From Allohahella sp002354735 (lineage in GTDB: Bacteria > Pseudomonadota > Gammaproteobacteria > Pseudomonadales > Oleiphilaceae): a stretch of DNA of 64,000 nucleotides. The stretch is taken from assembly GCF_047946665.1 (NCBI RefSeq), contig NZ_CP172312.1:3100001-3164000 (forward strand), given 5' to 3'. The notes under the pieces were generated by a model. That model made no database searches and had not been told where the DNA came from. It saw only the letters and a list, made by a program, of their open reading frames with translations. The first letter of the stretch is position 1, and each line of letters begins with the position of its first letter. A program made the translations under genes and the position numbers. Of this stretch, positions 45,255 to 57,921 are shown in pieces.

Positions 45255-46922
45255 ATGGCCCAGTACGTCTTTACCATGAACCGCGTCGGCAAGATCGTGC
45301 CGCCGAAGCGGGAAATACTCAAAAACATATCACTCTCCTTCTTTCCTGGCGCCAAGATTGGCGTACTCGGTTTAAACGGCTCAGGTAAATCGACCCTGCT
45401 GCGTATCATGGCCGGCCTGGACCAGGATATTCTGGGAGAAGCCCGGCCGCAGCCGGACCTGAACATCGGCTACCTGCCCCAGGAGCCGCAGCTGGAGGAA
45501 GACAAGACCGTCCGCGAAAACGTGGAAGCGGGCGTCCAGGAAGTGCGGGATGCTTTGCTCCGGCTGGACGAGGTCTATGCCGCCTATGCACTCGAAGATG
45601 CCGATTTTGACGCGCTTGCAGCTGAGCAGGCCAAGCTGGAAGCGATCGTTCAGGCGAATGATGGGCACAACCTCGAACGCACACTAGAGGTTGCCGCCGA
45701 CGCCTTGCGATTGCCGCCATGGGATGCACCGGTTCGCAATCTCTCAGGTGGTGAACGTCGCCGTGTCGCGCTGTGCAAGCTACTGCTGGCCAAGCCTGAA
45801 ATGCTGCTACTCGACGAACCGACTAACCACCTGGACGCTGAAAGTGTGGCCTGGCTGGAGCAGTTCCTGCACGAATACGCCGGCACCGTAGTCGCCATAA
45901 CGCACGATCGATACTTTCTGGACAACGTAGCCGGCTGGATCCTTGAGCTGGATCGTGGCCAGGGTATTCCATTCGAAGGCAATTATTCAGGGTGGCTTGA
46001 AGCCAAGGAGCAACGTCTTGCGCAGGAAGAGCGTGGCGAGGCTGCCAGACAGAAAGCAATCAAGTCAGAACTGGAATGGGTACGGACCCAGGCTAAGGGG
46101 CGGCAGGCCAAAAGTAAGGCTCGCCTCTCACGTTTCGAGGATCTGAACTCGCAGGAATTCCAGAGCCGTAACGAGACTAACGAGATCTATATCCCGCCAG
46201 GACCTCGGCTGGGCGACGTCGTGATCGAGGCGAAGAACATCAGCAAGCGCTTCGAGGACAAGGTCCTGTTCGAGGATCTCAGCTTTGAAATTCCGCCCGG
46301 CAGCATCGTCGGCGTGGTCGGGGGTAACGGCGCAGGCAAGTCGACGCTGTTCAAGATCATTACAGGTCAGGAAAAACCTGACTCGGGTGAGGTTAGACTC
46401 GGCGATACGGTGCAGTTGAGCTACGTCGGTCAGATGCGTGAGCTCGACGACTCCAAGACCGTGTGGGAGGAGGTCAGCGAAGGCCAGGATCTTATCGTGG
46501 TCGGCAATTACAAGACTCAGTCACGCTCCTACCTCTCACGCTTCAACTTCCGGGGCGGCGATCAGCAAAAGCGTGTCGGTGACCTCAGTGGTGGTGAGCG
46601 AAACCGTCTGTTCCTGGCGAAGCTGGTCAAGCAGGGGGGCAATGTCCTGCTGCTTGACGAACCGACGAACGATCTCGATATCGAAACGCTACGAGCACTG
46701 GAAGAAGCCATTCTGGCCTTTCCTGGCAGTGCTGTCGTGATATCGCACGATCGGTGGTTCCTCGACCGAATCGCCACTCACATCATGGCTTTCGAAGGCG
46801 ACTCCCATGTCGAGTTCTTCTCTGGCAACTACTCCGATTATGAAGAGGACTACAAGAAGCGTCACGGCCTTGGAAGCGGCCCGATCAAGCCCGAGCGGGT
46901 GAAATACAAGCGGCTAGCTTAA
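45255..46922 (+). CDS. ettA: ABC-F translational throttle protein EttA
   Basis: The 555-residue soluble ABC-F protein binds the ribosomal E site and gates entry into elongation according to ATP/ADP. Two ABC domains are complete: GLNGSGKSTLLRI and LSGGERRRVALCKLL with LLLDEPTNHLD; then GGNGAGKSTLFKI (about 356) and LSGGERNRLFLAKLV with LLLDEPTNDLD. The P-site tRNA interaction motif linker lies between them. MAQYVFTMNRVGKIVPPKR is the typical EttA start. It is divergent from glyA. Confidence 0.96.
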   Translation: MAQYVFTMNRVGKIVPPKREILKNISLSFFPGAKIGVLGLNGSGKSTLLRIMAGLDQDILGEARPQPDLNIGYLPQEPQLEEDKTVRENVEAGVQEVRDALLRLDEVYAAYALEDADFDALAAEQAKLEAIVQANDGHNLERTLEVAADALRLPPWDAPVRNLSGGERRRVALCKLLLAKPEMLLLDEPTNHLDAESVAWLEQFLHEYAGTVVAITHDRYFLDNVAGWILELDRGQGIPFEGNYSGWLEAKEQRLAQEERGEAARQKAIKSELEWVRTQAKGRQAKSKARLSRFEDLNSQEFQSRNETNEIYIPPGPRLGDVVIEAKNISKRFEDKVLFEDLSFEIPPGSIVGVVGGNGAGKSTLFKIITGQEKPDSGEVRLGDTVQLSYVGQMRELDDSKTVWEEVSEGQDLIVVGNYKTQSRSYLSRFNFRGGDQQKRVGDLSGGERNRLFLAKLVKQGGNVLLLDEPTNDLDIETLRALEEAILAFPGSAVVISHDRWFLDRIATHIMAFEGDSHVEFFSGNYSDYEEDYKKRHGLGSGPIKPERVKYKRLA

Positions 46923-47045
46923 GCCGAAGTTAGGTTACCCAGCCGCTGGAAGTGCGCGGCCGTTCTTGACGCGCATCTTCCAGACAGGGTCTATACTGCC
47001 GTGGTCATTAGATTTTTTATTGTCCTCGGCGCCCTGGAGGCTCCC

Positions 47046-48674
47046 ATGTCCACCCTCAGTCTTCGCCTCAAAACTTCGATACCGCTTGCGATCGCAGTTG
47101 CCGCGCTGCTATTGATCATGCTTTTCAGCAGTAATCGCGCGCATCAGCTTGAAGAAGACATGAGCGTCTTCCCCACCCGTTTCACGCCCGCAATCAGCGA
47201 AGTGCTCAATGCCGACCGTGATCTGTACCAGTCTCGCGTGGCCGAACTCCGTTACGTCTATGACGAAGCCGCCAATAAGGCGGCACTTAGGGAAGATTTT
47301 GAAGACAATGCCAAACAGGCTTTTGATCGATACTATTCATTCCGGGCGGCGATGGAGCCCTACCCTGGCGTCCTCAAGCAGCTTACCGGCTACGACCGCG
47401 TTTATGGCGAATGGATAGCTGCAGTCAAACGTGTATTCGCCGAGCTGGATTCAGGCGACCGGGACGAAGCCATCGCTCTTGCGCTCGGCGAGTCAGCTGC
47501 CGCATTCAGTACACTCAGGGACATCTATGATATTGCAGGTGAAGCAGCCCTCGCACAAAGTGTGCAGGTTCGTAGCGATATCGCTGAAGCTATCGATGCC
47601 AGCGAAGTCATCAGTTGGGCGGTGGCTTTGTTCATCATACTGCTGGTCGGCATCATCTCGTTTACCAGTCAGACGATGCTGCTTGGACGGATCCGGGAAT
47701 TGAACAAAAGTATTGACTCCATCGCTTCCGGCGGTGGAGACCTCACTCGCAAAATTGAGGTCAGGCATAAAGACGAGCTCGGCCAACTTGCCGAGTCTTT
47801 TAATGGTTTTGTGTCGAGCATGCACGATCTCATTACGGCAGTTCGCAATGACGTCGGCCAGTTGAACCGGTCGTCAGGGGTGCTGAACCAGTCGGCAGAA
47901 AAAGCGTCCACCATCTGCTCACGCCAAAGTGCGGCGTCGGATATGATCGTCAGTGCAGTTCACGAGATGAGCATAGCGACAAAGGAAATGTCAGGACTCG
48001 CCCACCAGACTGCGGACGAAACACAGCAGGCCAAGAGTTTCTCTGCACAGGGGGTAACATTGATTAATCGCTCGGTGACGCAGATTCAGGCGCTTTACAA
48101 GAGCATCGAAGGCGCTTCTACCAGTGCCAGGACGCTGGCGGAAGAGTCAGGCAAGATCAACGGCTTTCTTGAAGTGATCACCGGGATTGCGGAGCAGACC
48201 AACCTGCTGGCACTCAATGCGGCCATAGAGGCAGCTCGAGCGGGCGAGCAGGGTCGCGGTTTTGCTGTCGTTGCTGATGAGGTGCGTGCACTCGCAGGCA
48301 AGACTCAGGAGTCGACTAACAGCATCCGACAGATGATCGAGTCAGTGCAGAATGGCGTCAATAATGTCGTCAATATGATCGAAGATGGCTTCGGGCGAGT
48401 CAGTAGTTCGGTCGAACTGGCGAAGGAGACCGAAAGTCTACTGGCCAATACGCTGGAGGTCATTGGCCGCGTGGAAGAGATGTCCATGCAGACGGCAACG
48501 GCCACTGAAGAGCAGACTGCGGTCACTGATGAGATCAACAAGAACCTCCAGGAACTCAATGCGCAAACCCAGATGTCGAACGAGGTAGCCCAAGACACGC
48601 ATGAAGCCGCGCGGCAAGTGAGCAAAATGACCAGTAGCATTAGTGACGGGGTCGGCAGATTCAAGACGGCCTGA
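47046..48674 (+). CDS. Methyl-accepting chemotaxis protein
   Basis: The 542-residue receptor has one membrane segment near the start ([15 protein letters not shown]), a helical periplasmic sensor of about 145 residues, a second segment ([19 protein letters not shown]), a HAMP domain ([25 protein letters not shown]) and a signalling domain with tip [19 protein letters not shown] 47046 has GGAGG upstream and is preferred over the frame start at 47001. There is no C-terminal CheR-binding pentapeptide. The ligand is unknown. It precedes a PilZ gene, but the gap argues for separate transcription. Confidence 0.93.
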   Translation: MSTLSLRLKTSIPLAIAVAALLLIMLFSSNRAHQLEEDMSVFPTRFTPAISEVLNADRDLYQSRVAELRYVYDEAANKAALREDFEDNAKQAFDRYYSFRAAMEPYPGVLKQLTGYDRVYGEWIAAVKRVFAELDSGDRDEAIALALGESAAAFSTLRDIYDIAGEAALAQSVQVRSDIAEAIDASEVISWAVALFIILLVGIISFTSQTMLLGRIRELNKSIDSIASGGGDLTRKIEVRHKDELGQLAESFNGFVSSMHDLITAVRNDVGQLNRSSGVLNQSAEKASTICSRQSAASDMIVSAVHEMSIATKEMSGLAHQTADETQQAKSFSAQGVTLINRSVTQIQALYKSIEGASTSARTLAEESGKINGFLEVITGIAEQTNLLALNAAIEAARAGEQGRGFAVVADEVRALAGKTQESTNSIRQMIESVQNGVNNVVNMIEDGFGRVSSSVELAKETESLLANTLEVIGRVEEMSMQTATATEEQTAVTDEINKNLQELNAQTQMSNEVAQDTHEAARQVSKMTSSISDGVGRFKTA

Positions 48675-48799
48675 GGCCCTTTAAACCGCATTTTCAGTGG
48701 CATGGCGCAAGTTTTTGAAAAACAGCTGCAGCATTTCTGCGGATAGTCGCCTATAAGTTAAGTATGATCTGCCACAGTGACGGCCGAAAGGGACAGGCT

Positions 48800-49228
48800 A
48801 TGCAAGATTCAAGGCAAGACGATGGCGTTAAGGGTTCGGAGGACCGGCGAAACTTCAAACGTATCGAGTTTGACGCCGAAGTTCTGATTCGTCATTTCGA
48901 CTCCACACGTGACTATATCGGCACCTGCTGGGAGGCTGAACTGGTAGACGTGTCACTTAAAGGTCTGCTGGTTTCGAGACCTCTGGACTGGGACGGCAGC
49001 GCTCATCAATACCTCCTGGTACTCAGCCTGCCCGATTCAGACCGAGCGATCGAGATGATTGGCCACTGCAGCCACATAACGGATGACCTCATCGGCTTCG
49101 TCTGCGATCAGATCAGTATCGAGAGTGCCACCAACTTGCGCCGACTCATCGAGCTCAATGTCGGCGATCCGTTTCTGCTTCAGCGTGAGTTTGCCAGTCT
49201 CATCGACTATTACAATCACCCAGACTGA
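48800..49228 (+). CDS. PilZ-domain protein (probable cyclic-di-GMP receptor)
   Basis: The 142-residue protein carries the two cyclic-di-GMP motifs of PilZ domains: RNFKR (R17xxxR21) and DVSLKG (D50xS52xxG55). Both are complete, so ligand binding is expected. The start ATG 48800 has AGGG seven bases upstream; the open frame begins at 48764. It resembles stand-alone PilZ proteins with a short helical tail. It follows the chemoreceptor gene by about 125 bases and converges on radA. Target unknown; motility, pili or chemoreception are possible given pilSR and pilQ in the same window. Confidence 0.87.
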   Translation: MQDSRQDDGVKGSEDRRNFKRIEFDAEVLIRHFDSTRDYIGTCWEAELVDVSLKGLLVSRPLDWDGSAHQYLLVLSLPDSDRAIEMIGHCSHITDDLIGFVCDQISIESATNLRRLIELNVGDPFLLQREFASLIDYYNHPD

Positions 49229-49239
49229 GCGATCTTGCG

Positions 49240-50640
49240 TCACAGTTGATCAAGTGCTTCAGCCAGCGTGCGAACGCCGATGACGGATTGACCCTCCAGC
49301 TGGCGAGCCGCGGCAGAACCTGCTTTTGGCAAATTAGCTTTCGGAACGATGAAACGTTCGAAGCCATGTTTCCTTGCCTCTACGATGCGCTCCGTGCCGC
49401 TGGTCACAGGCCTGATCTCCCCACCTAGTCCGATTTCTCCGAACACGATGGTTGATCGTGGAATTGCCCTGTTGCGGAAACTTGAGGCGATGGCCAGCAC
49501 CAGCGCCAGATCCGAGCCGGTTTCAGCAATTTTGACACCACCGACCACGTTGATAAAGACGTCCTGATCGTGACACTGCAGACCGCCATGCTTATGCAGT
49601 ACAGCGAGCAGCATGGCCAGCCGCTGTGGGTCTGTACCTACTGCCAGGCGGCGCGGAGATCCGCCAGCGGCATCGTCTACCAAGGCCTGAACTTCGATGA
49701 GGAGTGGCCGTGAGCCTTCCCAGGCAACCGTGACGAGGCTTCCAGCAGCCTCTTCGCCAGTCTGGTCGAGGAAAATCGCGGACGGATTCTTCACATCCTT
49801 CAGGCCTGAATCCAGCATGGCGAAAACGCCAAGCTCATTCACCGCGCCGAAGCGATTTTTCGTCGCCCGGAGGAGGCGGAAACGACTATCGGGGGTGCCT
49901 TCCAGGAGAATAGAGGTATCAATGATGTGTTCCAGCACCTTGGGACCAGCCAGTGCGCCTTCCTTGGTGACATGCCCGACCATGAGGATTGTGGTCCCGG
50001 ATTGTTTGGCATACCGGGTAAGCAAGGCTGCACATTCTCTCACCTGCGTCACACCTCCCGCTGCCGATTGGAGCTCGCTCAGGAACATCACCTGGATACT
50101 GTCGATAATCAGGAGCTGTGGCTTGCGTGCTGTCACTTGCGCCATGACTTCGTGGAGATCGCTTTCAGCCATGACCTGCAGGCGACTCACATCCACTCGC
50201 AGGCGCTGGGCACGCATCGCCAGCTGCTGCAGGGATTCTTCGCCAGTAACGTAAAGGACGTCCTGCTGGGCGGACATGCGACCGGCCAGCTGTAGCAATA
50301 TGGTGCTCTTGCCCGCACCCGGGTAGCCACCCAACAGAATCACAGACGCAGGCACGATGCCGCCGCCCAACACTCTGTCGAGCTCATCACTGCCTGAGCT
50401 TGTTCGGGGCAGTTCGCCGATTTCCACTTCACCTAGGAGCTGGACCTGGCTCTGTTCGCCCGAATAACCTGCGGCTTTGGAAAACGCAGCAGCCGTCTGT
50501 CCGGAATGATGGCCGGCTGAGGGGCTTTCACGGAAGGTCTGTAGGGTATTCCACTCCAGGCACTGACTGCACTGGCCCTGCCACTTGCTGTGGCTGGCGC
50601 CACAATCAGTGCAGACGTAATGGATTTTGGCCTTGGCCAT
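49240..50640 (-). CDS. radA: DNA repair ATPase RadA
   Basis: The 466-residue RecA-like helicase helps branch migration in recombination. N-terminal zinc finger CTDCGASHSKWQGQCSQC, Walker A GYPGAGKSTILLQ, the RadA motif KNRFG, and a C-terminal Lon-type domain (GGVKIAETGSDLALVLAIAS) are all visible. GGGAGA precedes ATG. It is last of the long minus-strand block, 30 bases after hemE. Confidence 0.96.
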   Translation of the reverse strand: MAKAKIHYVCTDCGASHSKWQGQCSQCLEWNTLQTFRESPSAGHHSGQTAAAFSKAAGYSGEQSQVQLLGEVEIGELPRTSSGSDELDRVLGGGIVPASVILLGGYPGAGKSTILLQLAGRMSAQQDVLYVTGEESLQQLAMRAQRLRVDVSRLQVMAESDLHEVMAQVTARKPQLLIIDSIQVMFLSELQSAAGGVTQVRECAALLTRYAKQSGTTILMVGHVTKEGALAGPKVLEHIIDTSILLEGTPDSRFRLLRATKNRFGAVNELGVFAMLDSGLKDVKNPSAIFLDQTGEEAAGSLVTVAWEGSRPLLIEVQALVDDAAGGSPRRLAVGTDPQRLAMLLAVLHKHGGLQCHDQDVFINVVGGVKIAETGSDLALVLAIASSFRNRAIPRSTIVFGEIGLGGEIRPVTSGTERIVEARKHGFERFIVPKANLPKAGSAAARQLEGQSVIGVRTLAEALDQL

Positions 50641-50670
50641 GTTCTCCCTTCAGCGTCGCGGCAGACGCTG

Positions 50671-51731
50671 TTATTTATGGTAAGCGGGACTCAACTCATG
50701 GACCGTGTCGACCATAACTTTCAGATGGTCGGGGTCGACAGCGGGCGTGATGCCATGCCCTAGATTGAAGACATGCCCTGGGCCCTGTCCGTAGCTTTCA
50801 AGCACGGCGGCCACCCTTGAACGAATGGTCGCCTTACTGCCAAGCAGTACAGAAGGATCGAGATTGCCCTGCAGTGCCACTTTGTCCTGAACCAGCTCCC
50901 GTGCCTTGTTCAGGTCGACGGTCCAGTCCACGCCAAGGGCATCAGCACCACTTTCAGCCATCTTCGCCAGGTTGAACTGTGCGTTCTTGGTAAACAGGAT
51001 GACGGGTATCGGCCGACCTTCATTTTCGCGCTTGAGACCGGCAACAATCCTCTTCATATACTGCAGAGAGAATGCTGCGTAGTCAGTTGGTGAGAGAATG
51101 CCACCCCAGGTATCGAAGATCTGAACGGCCTGGGCACCAGCATCAATTTGCCCGTTGAGATAACTGACGACACTGTCCGCCAGCTTGTCGAGCAGCGCAT
51201 GCAGAACATCGGGTTCGGAGAACATCATGCGCTTGATGGCGCCAAAGTCCTTGCTGCTTCCGCCTTCGACCATATAGGTTGCGAGCGTCCAAGGGCTACC
51301 GGAGAAGCCAATGAGCGGAACGCGGCCAGCGAGCGCACCACGTATGGTGCGGACAGCACTCATTACATAGTCGAGATCGCCGGACGACACCACTGGCAAT
51401 GCATCGACATCAGCCCGCGAACGAATCGTGTGCTTGAACTTCGGACCTTCACCTGTTTCGAAATACAAGCCAAGGCCCATCGCATCGGGTATCGTCAGGA
51501 TATCGGAGAACAATATGGCGGCATCGAGATCGAAACGTGCCAGAGGCTGCAAAGTGACCTCGCAAGCGAGGTCTGCATTGCGACACAGATCCATGAAGCT
51601 GCCAGCATTTTCACGCGATGCCCGGTACTCAGGCAGGTAACGACCGGCCTGCCGCATGACCCATACCGGCGTCCGCTCAACCGGCTGCCGCAGCAGCGCT
51701 CGCAAAAAAATATCGTTCTCGAGATGTGTCA

Positions 51732-51732
<1 letters not shown>
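50671..51732 (-). CDS. hemE: Uroporphyrinogen decarboxylase
   Basis: The 353-residue enzyme decarboxylates uroporphyrinogen III to coproporphyrinogen in haem synthesis. [43 protein letters not shown] and FNLGHGITP are family signatures. Its ATG overlaps the gltD stop (TGATG). The order gltB-gltD-hemE is the one known in Pseudomonas. Confidence 0.97.
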
Positions 51733-53150
<1,418 letters not shown>

Positions 53151-53176
53151 TCAAATTACCTCTTGGATACCAAATC

Positions 53177-56100
53177 TTATTCCGGACGAGCCCGGGTAGA
53201 AGCGAGCAGGCTGCCAAGACTGGCGGCCTTCGGTTTCACCAGCCAGAAGCGGCTGAGATAATCATCAAAATTATCCAGCAGGTTCTCTGCCCAGACAGAG
53301 CCTGTATGAGCGATATGCTCCTGAATCACCTCTCTGAGGTGGTTTCTGTATCCTTCAGTGGCTTCCGAAGTAATGCGCTGAATTTCAACGAGTTCGTGGT
53401 TATAGCGATCGACAAATGTCTTGTCTTCATCCAGGACGTAGGCAAAACCGCCCGTCATACCTGCGCCGAAGTTGTAGCCAGTTCGGCCTAGCACGGTCAC
53501 CACACCAGCCGTCATATATTCGCAGCAGTGATCGCCCGCACCCTCGACAACGGCATTACAGCCAGAGTTTCGAACAGCGAAGCGCTCACCAGCGGTGCCT
53601 GCTGCGTACAACTGACCTCCAGTCGCACCGTACAGACAAGTGTTACCGATGATGGCTGTTTCCTGAGACGAGAAGCGACTTTCAGACGGCGGCCTGATGA
53701 CCAGTTTGCCGCCGGTCATGCCCTTGCCAACGTAGTCGTTCGCATCGCCTTCCAGGTACATATCCAAACCACCGGCGTTCCAGACGCCAAAGCTCTGACC
53801 CGCAGTCCCAGTGAGACGTAGGGTGACTGGAGCATCAGCCATGCCCTGGTTGCCGTGGAGGCGAGCAATAAAGCCAGACAGTTTGGCCCCTATCGAACGG
53901 TCACTGCTGGTAATCCTGAATTCGAACTCGCCACCGAGCTTGTTTTCGATAGCGTCCTTCAGCTTGACCAGCATCGACTCAGCCAACGCACCCTTGTCAT
54001 AGGGCGGATTTCTTTCCTGCTGACAAGTATGCGGCGCGGCAGGATCGATATGGGAATTATCGAGCAATGGACGCAGGTCCAGCTGTTTCTGCTTTTCGGT
54101 ACGTCCTGGCAGGCGCTCTAGCAGATCGGTACGACCGACCAGCTCGTCCAGTGAACGAACGCCAAGCAGTGACAGCCACTCACGAGTTTCTTCGGCGACA
54201 AAGCGGAAGAAGTTCATCACCATCTCTACGGTGCCAGTGAAGTGATCTTCTCTCAGCTCATCATTCTGTGTAGCGATGCCCGTCGCACAGTTGTTGAGAT
54301 GGCAGATTCTCAGATACTTGCATCCGAGAGCGACCATTGGCGCTGTGCCGAAGCCAAAGCTTTCGGCGCCCAGGATAGCACCCTTGATGACATCGAGGCC
54401 GGTCTTGAGACCGCCGTCTGTCTGCAGGCGAATCATCCCACGCAGCCCGTTGTCACGGAGCGCCTGCTGAGCCTCGACTAGCCCCAGCTCCCATGGAGAA
54501 CCTGCGTATTTGATGGAGGTGAGCGGGCTCGCCCCAGTGCCGCCGTCGTAACCGGAGATAGTGATCAGATCGGCGTAAGCCTTGGCGACACCAGCAGCGA
54601 TAGTACCAACACCTGGCTCTGACACGAGTTTGACTGAAACCAGGGCCTCGGGGTTGATCTGCTTGAGATCGAAAATCAGCTGAGCGAGATCCTCGATGGA
54701 GTAGATATCGTGGTGTGGCGGAGGTGAAATCAGCGTCACACCCGGCACTGCGAATCGCAGGCGTGCAATGAGTGCGTTGACCTTGCCGCCAGGCAGCTGA
54801 CCACCTTCCCCAGGCTTGGCGCCCTGAGCCACTTTGATCTGTAAAACGTCAGCAGTGGCCAGGTAATGCGGCGTGACACCAAAGCGACCAGAGGCAACCT
54901 GCCGGATCTTGGACCGTCGTTCGGTGCCATAGCGTGCAGGATCCTCCCCACCCTCACCAGAGTTGGAGCGGCCACCAAGACGGTTCATAGCCACCGCAAG
55001 TGCCTCATGAGCCTCGGGAGACAAGGCACCGATCGACATTGCAGCACTGTCGAAACGGGTATAGATAGAGTCCAGTGGCTCGATTTCCTCCAGCGGCAGC
55101 GGCGTCTCCGCCAGCTTCAGCGAGAGCAGATCGCGAATGGTCGTGACCGGGCGCTCGTTGACCAGCGCAGCATACTCCCGATATAGGCCATAGTTGCCTT
55201 CGACAACGGCAGACTGGAGCAGTTTGACGACATCCGGGTTATAAGCGTGATACTCACCGCCATGGATGAACTTGAGCAAACCACCCTGCGAAATCGCCTT
55301 GCGCTTCTGTGCGGCGTGCTTGGCAAGCATTTCCTGCTCCAGCTGCAGGTCAAAGAACCCTGCGCCCTGGATCCGGCTGGCCACACCCTTGAAACACATA
55401 TCGACGATCTCATCGGCTAGACCGATAGCTTCGAACAGCTGTGCACCACGATACGAAGCAATGGTACTGATACCCATCTTGGAGAGGATTTTCAGAAGAC
55501 CCTTGTTGATACCGCGGCGGTAGTTGTTCTTGGCATCGATGGGGCTGATAAGCACTTCGCCGGAATTGATCAGTCCATTCAGCAGCTGATAGGCCAGGTA
55601 TGGATAGACCGCAGTGGCGCCGAAACCAAACAGTACAGCGAACTGATGTGGATCACGCGCCCAGGCAGTTTCGACCACGATGTTCGAATTACAGCGCAGA
55701 CCTTTACTGACCAGGCGATGGTGCACGGCGCCCGTGGCCAGGAAGGCGTTGACCGGTAGTTCATCATCCTTCAGACCAGCATCGGACAGCACGAGGACGA
55801 CCTTGCCTTCGCGAGCATGACGTTCAGCTTCATCAGCAACGGCCTCAACAGCAGCCTTGAGCCCCATTTCCGCCTTGTAAGCCAGCCTGATCATGACGGG
55901 TGGATATCCAGCGTCCTCCATCTCCTGGATGCGCTTGAACTTGGCCGGTGACAGTACAGGTGTGCTCAAAATAAGTCGACGCGCGTGCTCTGGCGACTCT
56001 TCGAAGATGTTGCGCTCGGCACCGATGCAGGTTTCCAGCGACATCACGATCGTTTCGCGCAGGGGATCGATCGGCGGGTTCGTGACCTGCGCAAACTTCT

Positions 56101-57694
56101 GCCGGAAATAATCGGCCACGTTTCGAACACGTTCGGAAAGCACAGCCATGGGCGTGTCGTCACCCATCGAACCAACCGCTTCCTGCCCGGTTTCAGCCAA
56201 GGGCCGCAGAATCTGGTCCCGCTCCTCAAAGCTGACGTTGAACATCTTCTGGTAATACTTCAGCTTGTCAGCGTTGAACAGCGCGAACGGCGATGCGCCC
56301 TGATGCAGTTTCGTCTCTACACGAACAGCGTTTTCGCGCAGCCATTTCTTGTAAGGATGACGAACCTTGAGACGCGAGTCGATATCGTCAGTGTGCAGGA
56401 CTTCGCCTTTCAGCGTGTCGATCGCGAGGATCTGTCCTGGGCCTACCCGCCCCTTGGCGATGACATTCTTTGGCTCGTAGCCGTAGGTTCCGATTTCCGA
56501 GGCCAGGGTGATGAAGCCATCAGTGGTGGTCACCCATCGTGCAGGTCGCAGACCATTACGGTCCAACAGACACACAGCGTAGCGGCCATCGGTCAGTACG
56601 ATGCCAGCCGGGCCGTCCCAGGGCTCCATATGCATGGAGTTGTATTCATAGAACGCCTTCAGATCGGCATCCATGGTATCCACGTTCTGCCAGGCGGGCG
56701 GCACCATCATGCGCACAGCACGGAACAGATCGACGCCGCCAGCAAGCAGCACCTCGAGCATATTGTCCATGGACGACGAATCGGAACCAGTGCGGTTCAC
56801 GATAGGCTGCAGCTCATCGAGATTGGGCAGTGCATCGGTCTTGAACTTGGATCCACGTGCCAGCGACCAGTTTCGGTTGCCTTCAATGGTGTTGATTTCA
56901 CCGTTGTGAGCCAGGTAGCGGAATGGCTGTGCCAGCGGCCAACGCGGCGCAGTGTTGGTTGAAAAGCGCTGGTGGAATACGCAAATTGCGGTTTCGAGCT
57001 CCGCGTTGCCGAGGTCGGTATAGAAGACCGGCAGGTCCGATGGCATCATCAGACCTTTATAAGAGACGACCTGATCGGAGAGACTGCAGATATAGAAGTC
57101 ACGATCGGACGTCAGCGCAATTTCCGCTTTTCTTCGCGCTACGAAAAGTTTGAGCGACAAGGCCTGATGATCAAGATCCTCGGCTGCTTCGATGAATATC
57201 TGCTCGATACGCGGGAGATTGGCCAATGCCATGGGACCGAGACAGCTGGTATTTGTTGGCACGACTCGCCATCCAGCAACGCTAAGCCCTTGCACCTCGA
57301 TCTGTTGTTCGAGTTCCAGGCGCGCTGCGTCGGCCTTCTTCTCATCAGGATTGAGAAAGACCATACCGACTGCGAATTTCTGTCCCAGTTTCTTGCCAAA
57401 GGCTTCCTGGGCCACAGAGCGCATGAAGCCCGTGGGCATCTGCAGTAGCAGGCCGCAGCCGTCACCGGTCTTGCCGTCAGCGGCTATACCGCCACGATGG
57501 GTCATGCAGGTGAGTGATTCGATCGCCGTCTGCAACAGCTTGTGACTACGCTCGCCCTCCATGTGCGCAATCAGGCCGAATCCACAGTTATCGCGGAATT
57601 CGCCGTTTTCATATAGCCGGTGCTGGACCTGGGCCACTTCCTGCGCAGGCTTGTCTGCCGCAGGGCTCATCGCAGAACTTGTCAAACGGTTCAT
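53177..57694 (-). CDS. gltB: Glutamate synthase (NADPH) large subunit
   Basis: The 1,505-residue subunit makes two glutamates from glutamine and 2-oxoglutarate. After a 36-residue propeptide the catalytic N-terminal Cys37 ([12 protein letters not shown]) heads the glutaminase domain. The FMN/synthase domain carries [15 protein letters not shown] and the 3Fe-4S cysteines [12 protein letters not shown]; the C-terminal beta-helix repeats ([10 protein letters not shown]) close it. It has its own promoter with 17-base spacing. An in-frame TGA just upstream fixes the start at 57694. Confidence 0.97.
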   Translation of the reverse strand: MNRLTSSAMSPAADKPAQEVAQVQHRLYENGEFRDNCGFGLIAHMEGERSHKLLQTAIESLTCMTHRGGIAADGKTGDGCGLLLQMPTGFMRSVAQEAFGKKLGQKFAVGMVFLNPDEKKADAARLELEQQIEVQGLSVAGWRVVPTNTSCLGPMALANLPRIEQIFIEAAEDLDHQALSLKLFVARRKAEIALTSDRDFYICSLSDQVVSYKGLMMPSDLPVFYTDLGNAELETAICVFHQRFSTNTAPRWPLAQPFRYLAHNGEINTIEGNRNWSLARGSKFKTDALPNLDELQPIVNRTGSDSSSMDNMLEVLLAGGVDLFRAVRMMVPPAWQNVDTMDADLKAFYEYNSMHMEPWDGPAGIVLTDGRYAVCLLDRNGLRPARWVTTTDGFITLASEIGTYGYEPKNVIAKGRVGPGQILAIDTLKGEVLHTDDIDSRLKVRHPYKKWLRENAVRVETKLHQGASPFALFNADKLKYYQKMFNVSFEERDQILRPLAETGQEAVGSMGDDTPMAVLSERVRNVADYFRQKFAQVTNPPIDPLRETIVMSLETCIGAERNIFEESPEHARRLILSTPVLSPAKFKRIQEMEDAGYPPVMIRLAYKAEMGLKAAVEAVADEAERHAREGKVVLVLSDAGLKDDELPVNAFLATGAVHHRLVSKGLRCNSNIVVETAWARDPHQFAVLFGFGATAVYPYLAYQLLNGLINSGEVLISPIDAKNNYRRGINKGLLKILSKMGISTIASYRGAQLFEAIGLADEIVDMCFKGVASRIQGAGFFDLQLEQEMLAKHAAQKRKAISQGGLLKFIHGGEYHAYNPDVVKLLQSAVVEGNYGLYREYAALVNERPVTTIRDLLSLKLAETPLPLEEIEPLDSIYTRFDSAAMSIGALSPEAHEALAVAMNRLGGRSNSGEGGEDPARYGTERRSKIRQVASGRFGVTPHYLATADVLQIKVAQGAKPGEGGQLPGGKVNALIARLRFAVPGVTLISPPPHHDIYSIEDLAQLIFDLKQINPEALVSVKLVSEPGVGTIAAGVAKAYADLITISGYDGGTGASPLTSIKYAGSPWELGLVEAQQALRDNGLRGMIRLQTDGGLKTGLDVIKGAILGAESFGFGTAPMVALGCKYLRICHLNNCATGIATQNDELREDHFTGTVEMVMNFFRFVAEETREWLSLLGVRSLDELVGRTDLLERLPGRTEKQKQLDLRPLLDNSHIDPAAPHTCQQERNPPYDKGALAESMLVKLKDAIENKLGGEFEFRITSSDRSIGAKLSGFIARLHGNQGMADAPVTLRLTGTAGQSFGVWNAGGLDMYLEGDANDYVGKGMTGGKLVIRPPSESRFSSQETAIIGNTCLYGATGGQLYAAGTAGERFAVRNSGCNAVVEGAGDHCCEYMTAGVVTVLGRTGYNFGAGMTGGFAYVLDEDKTFVDRYNHELVEIQRITSEATEGYRNHLREVIQEHIAHTGSVWAENLLDNFDDYLSRFWLVKPKAASLGSLLASTRARPE

Positions 57695-57763
57695 GGCAAT
57701 CTCTCACTTACAAATGCAGCGTTTAATGCCTCCTTAGAGGGATTCGCTGAAAAAGGGCCGGCC

Positions 57764-57792
57764 ATTTTACACAGCAGCACATGGCTACTCAA
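57764..57792 (-). promoter_or_regulatory. gltB promoter
   Basis: -35 TTGAGT (57787-57792) and -10 TAAAAT (57764-57769) are 17 bases apart on the minus strand, about 60 bases before gltB. The leader also holds a TAAGGAGG (57729-57736) that is not followed by a usable start codon. Confidence 0.75.
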
Positions 57793-57921
57793 ATAAAATA
57801 GCAATTACGATCAGGGCTTTTACTTAAGCGCGAAGCAATAGAAGTCGCGCAGAACGGGATAATGCGGCCGTGGAACAAGCAGATGCAGTGACGCATCCTG
57901 ATGGCGAGGACAATGCCTAGA

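Noticed and set aside
46964..46997. TTGACG ... TATACT as chemoreceptor promoter
   Set aside because: The spacing is 20 bases, too long for a normal sigma-70 promoter, and I see no FliA-type motif.
57695..57736. Short leader peptide from ATT after TAAGGAGG
   Set aside because: The spacing to ATT is one base and the peptide would be seven codons; too little support.
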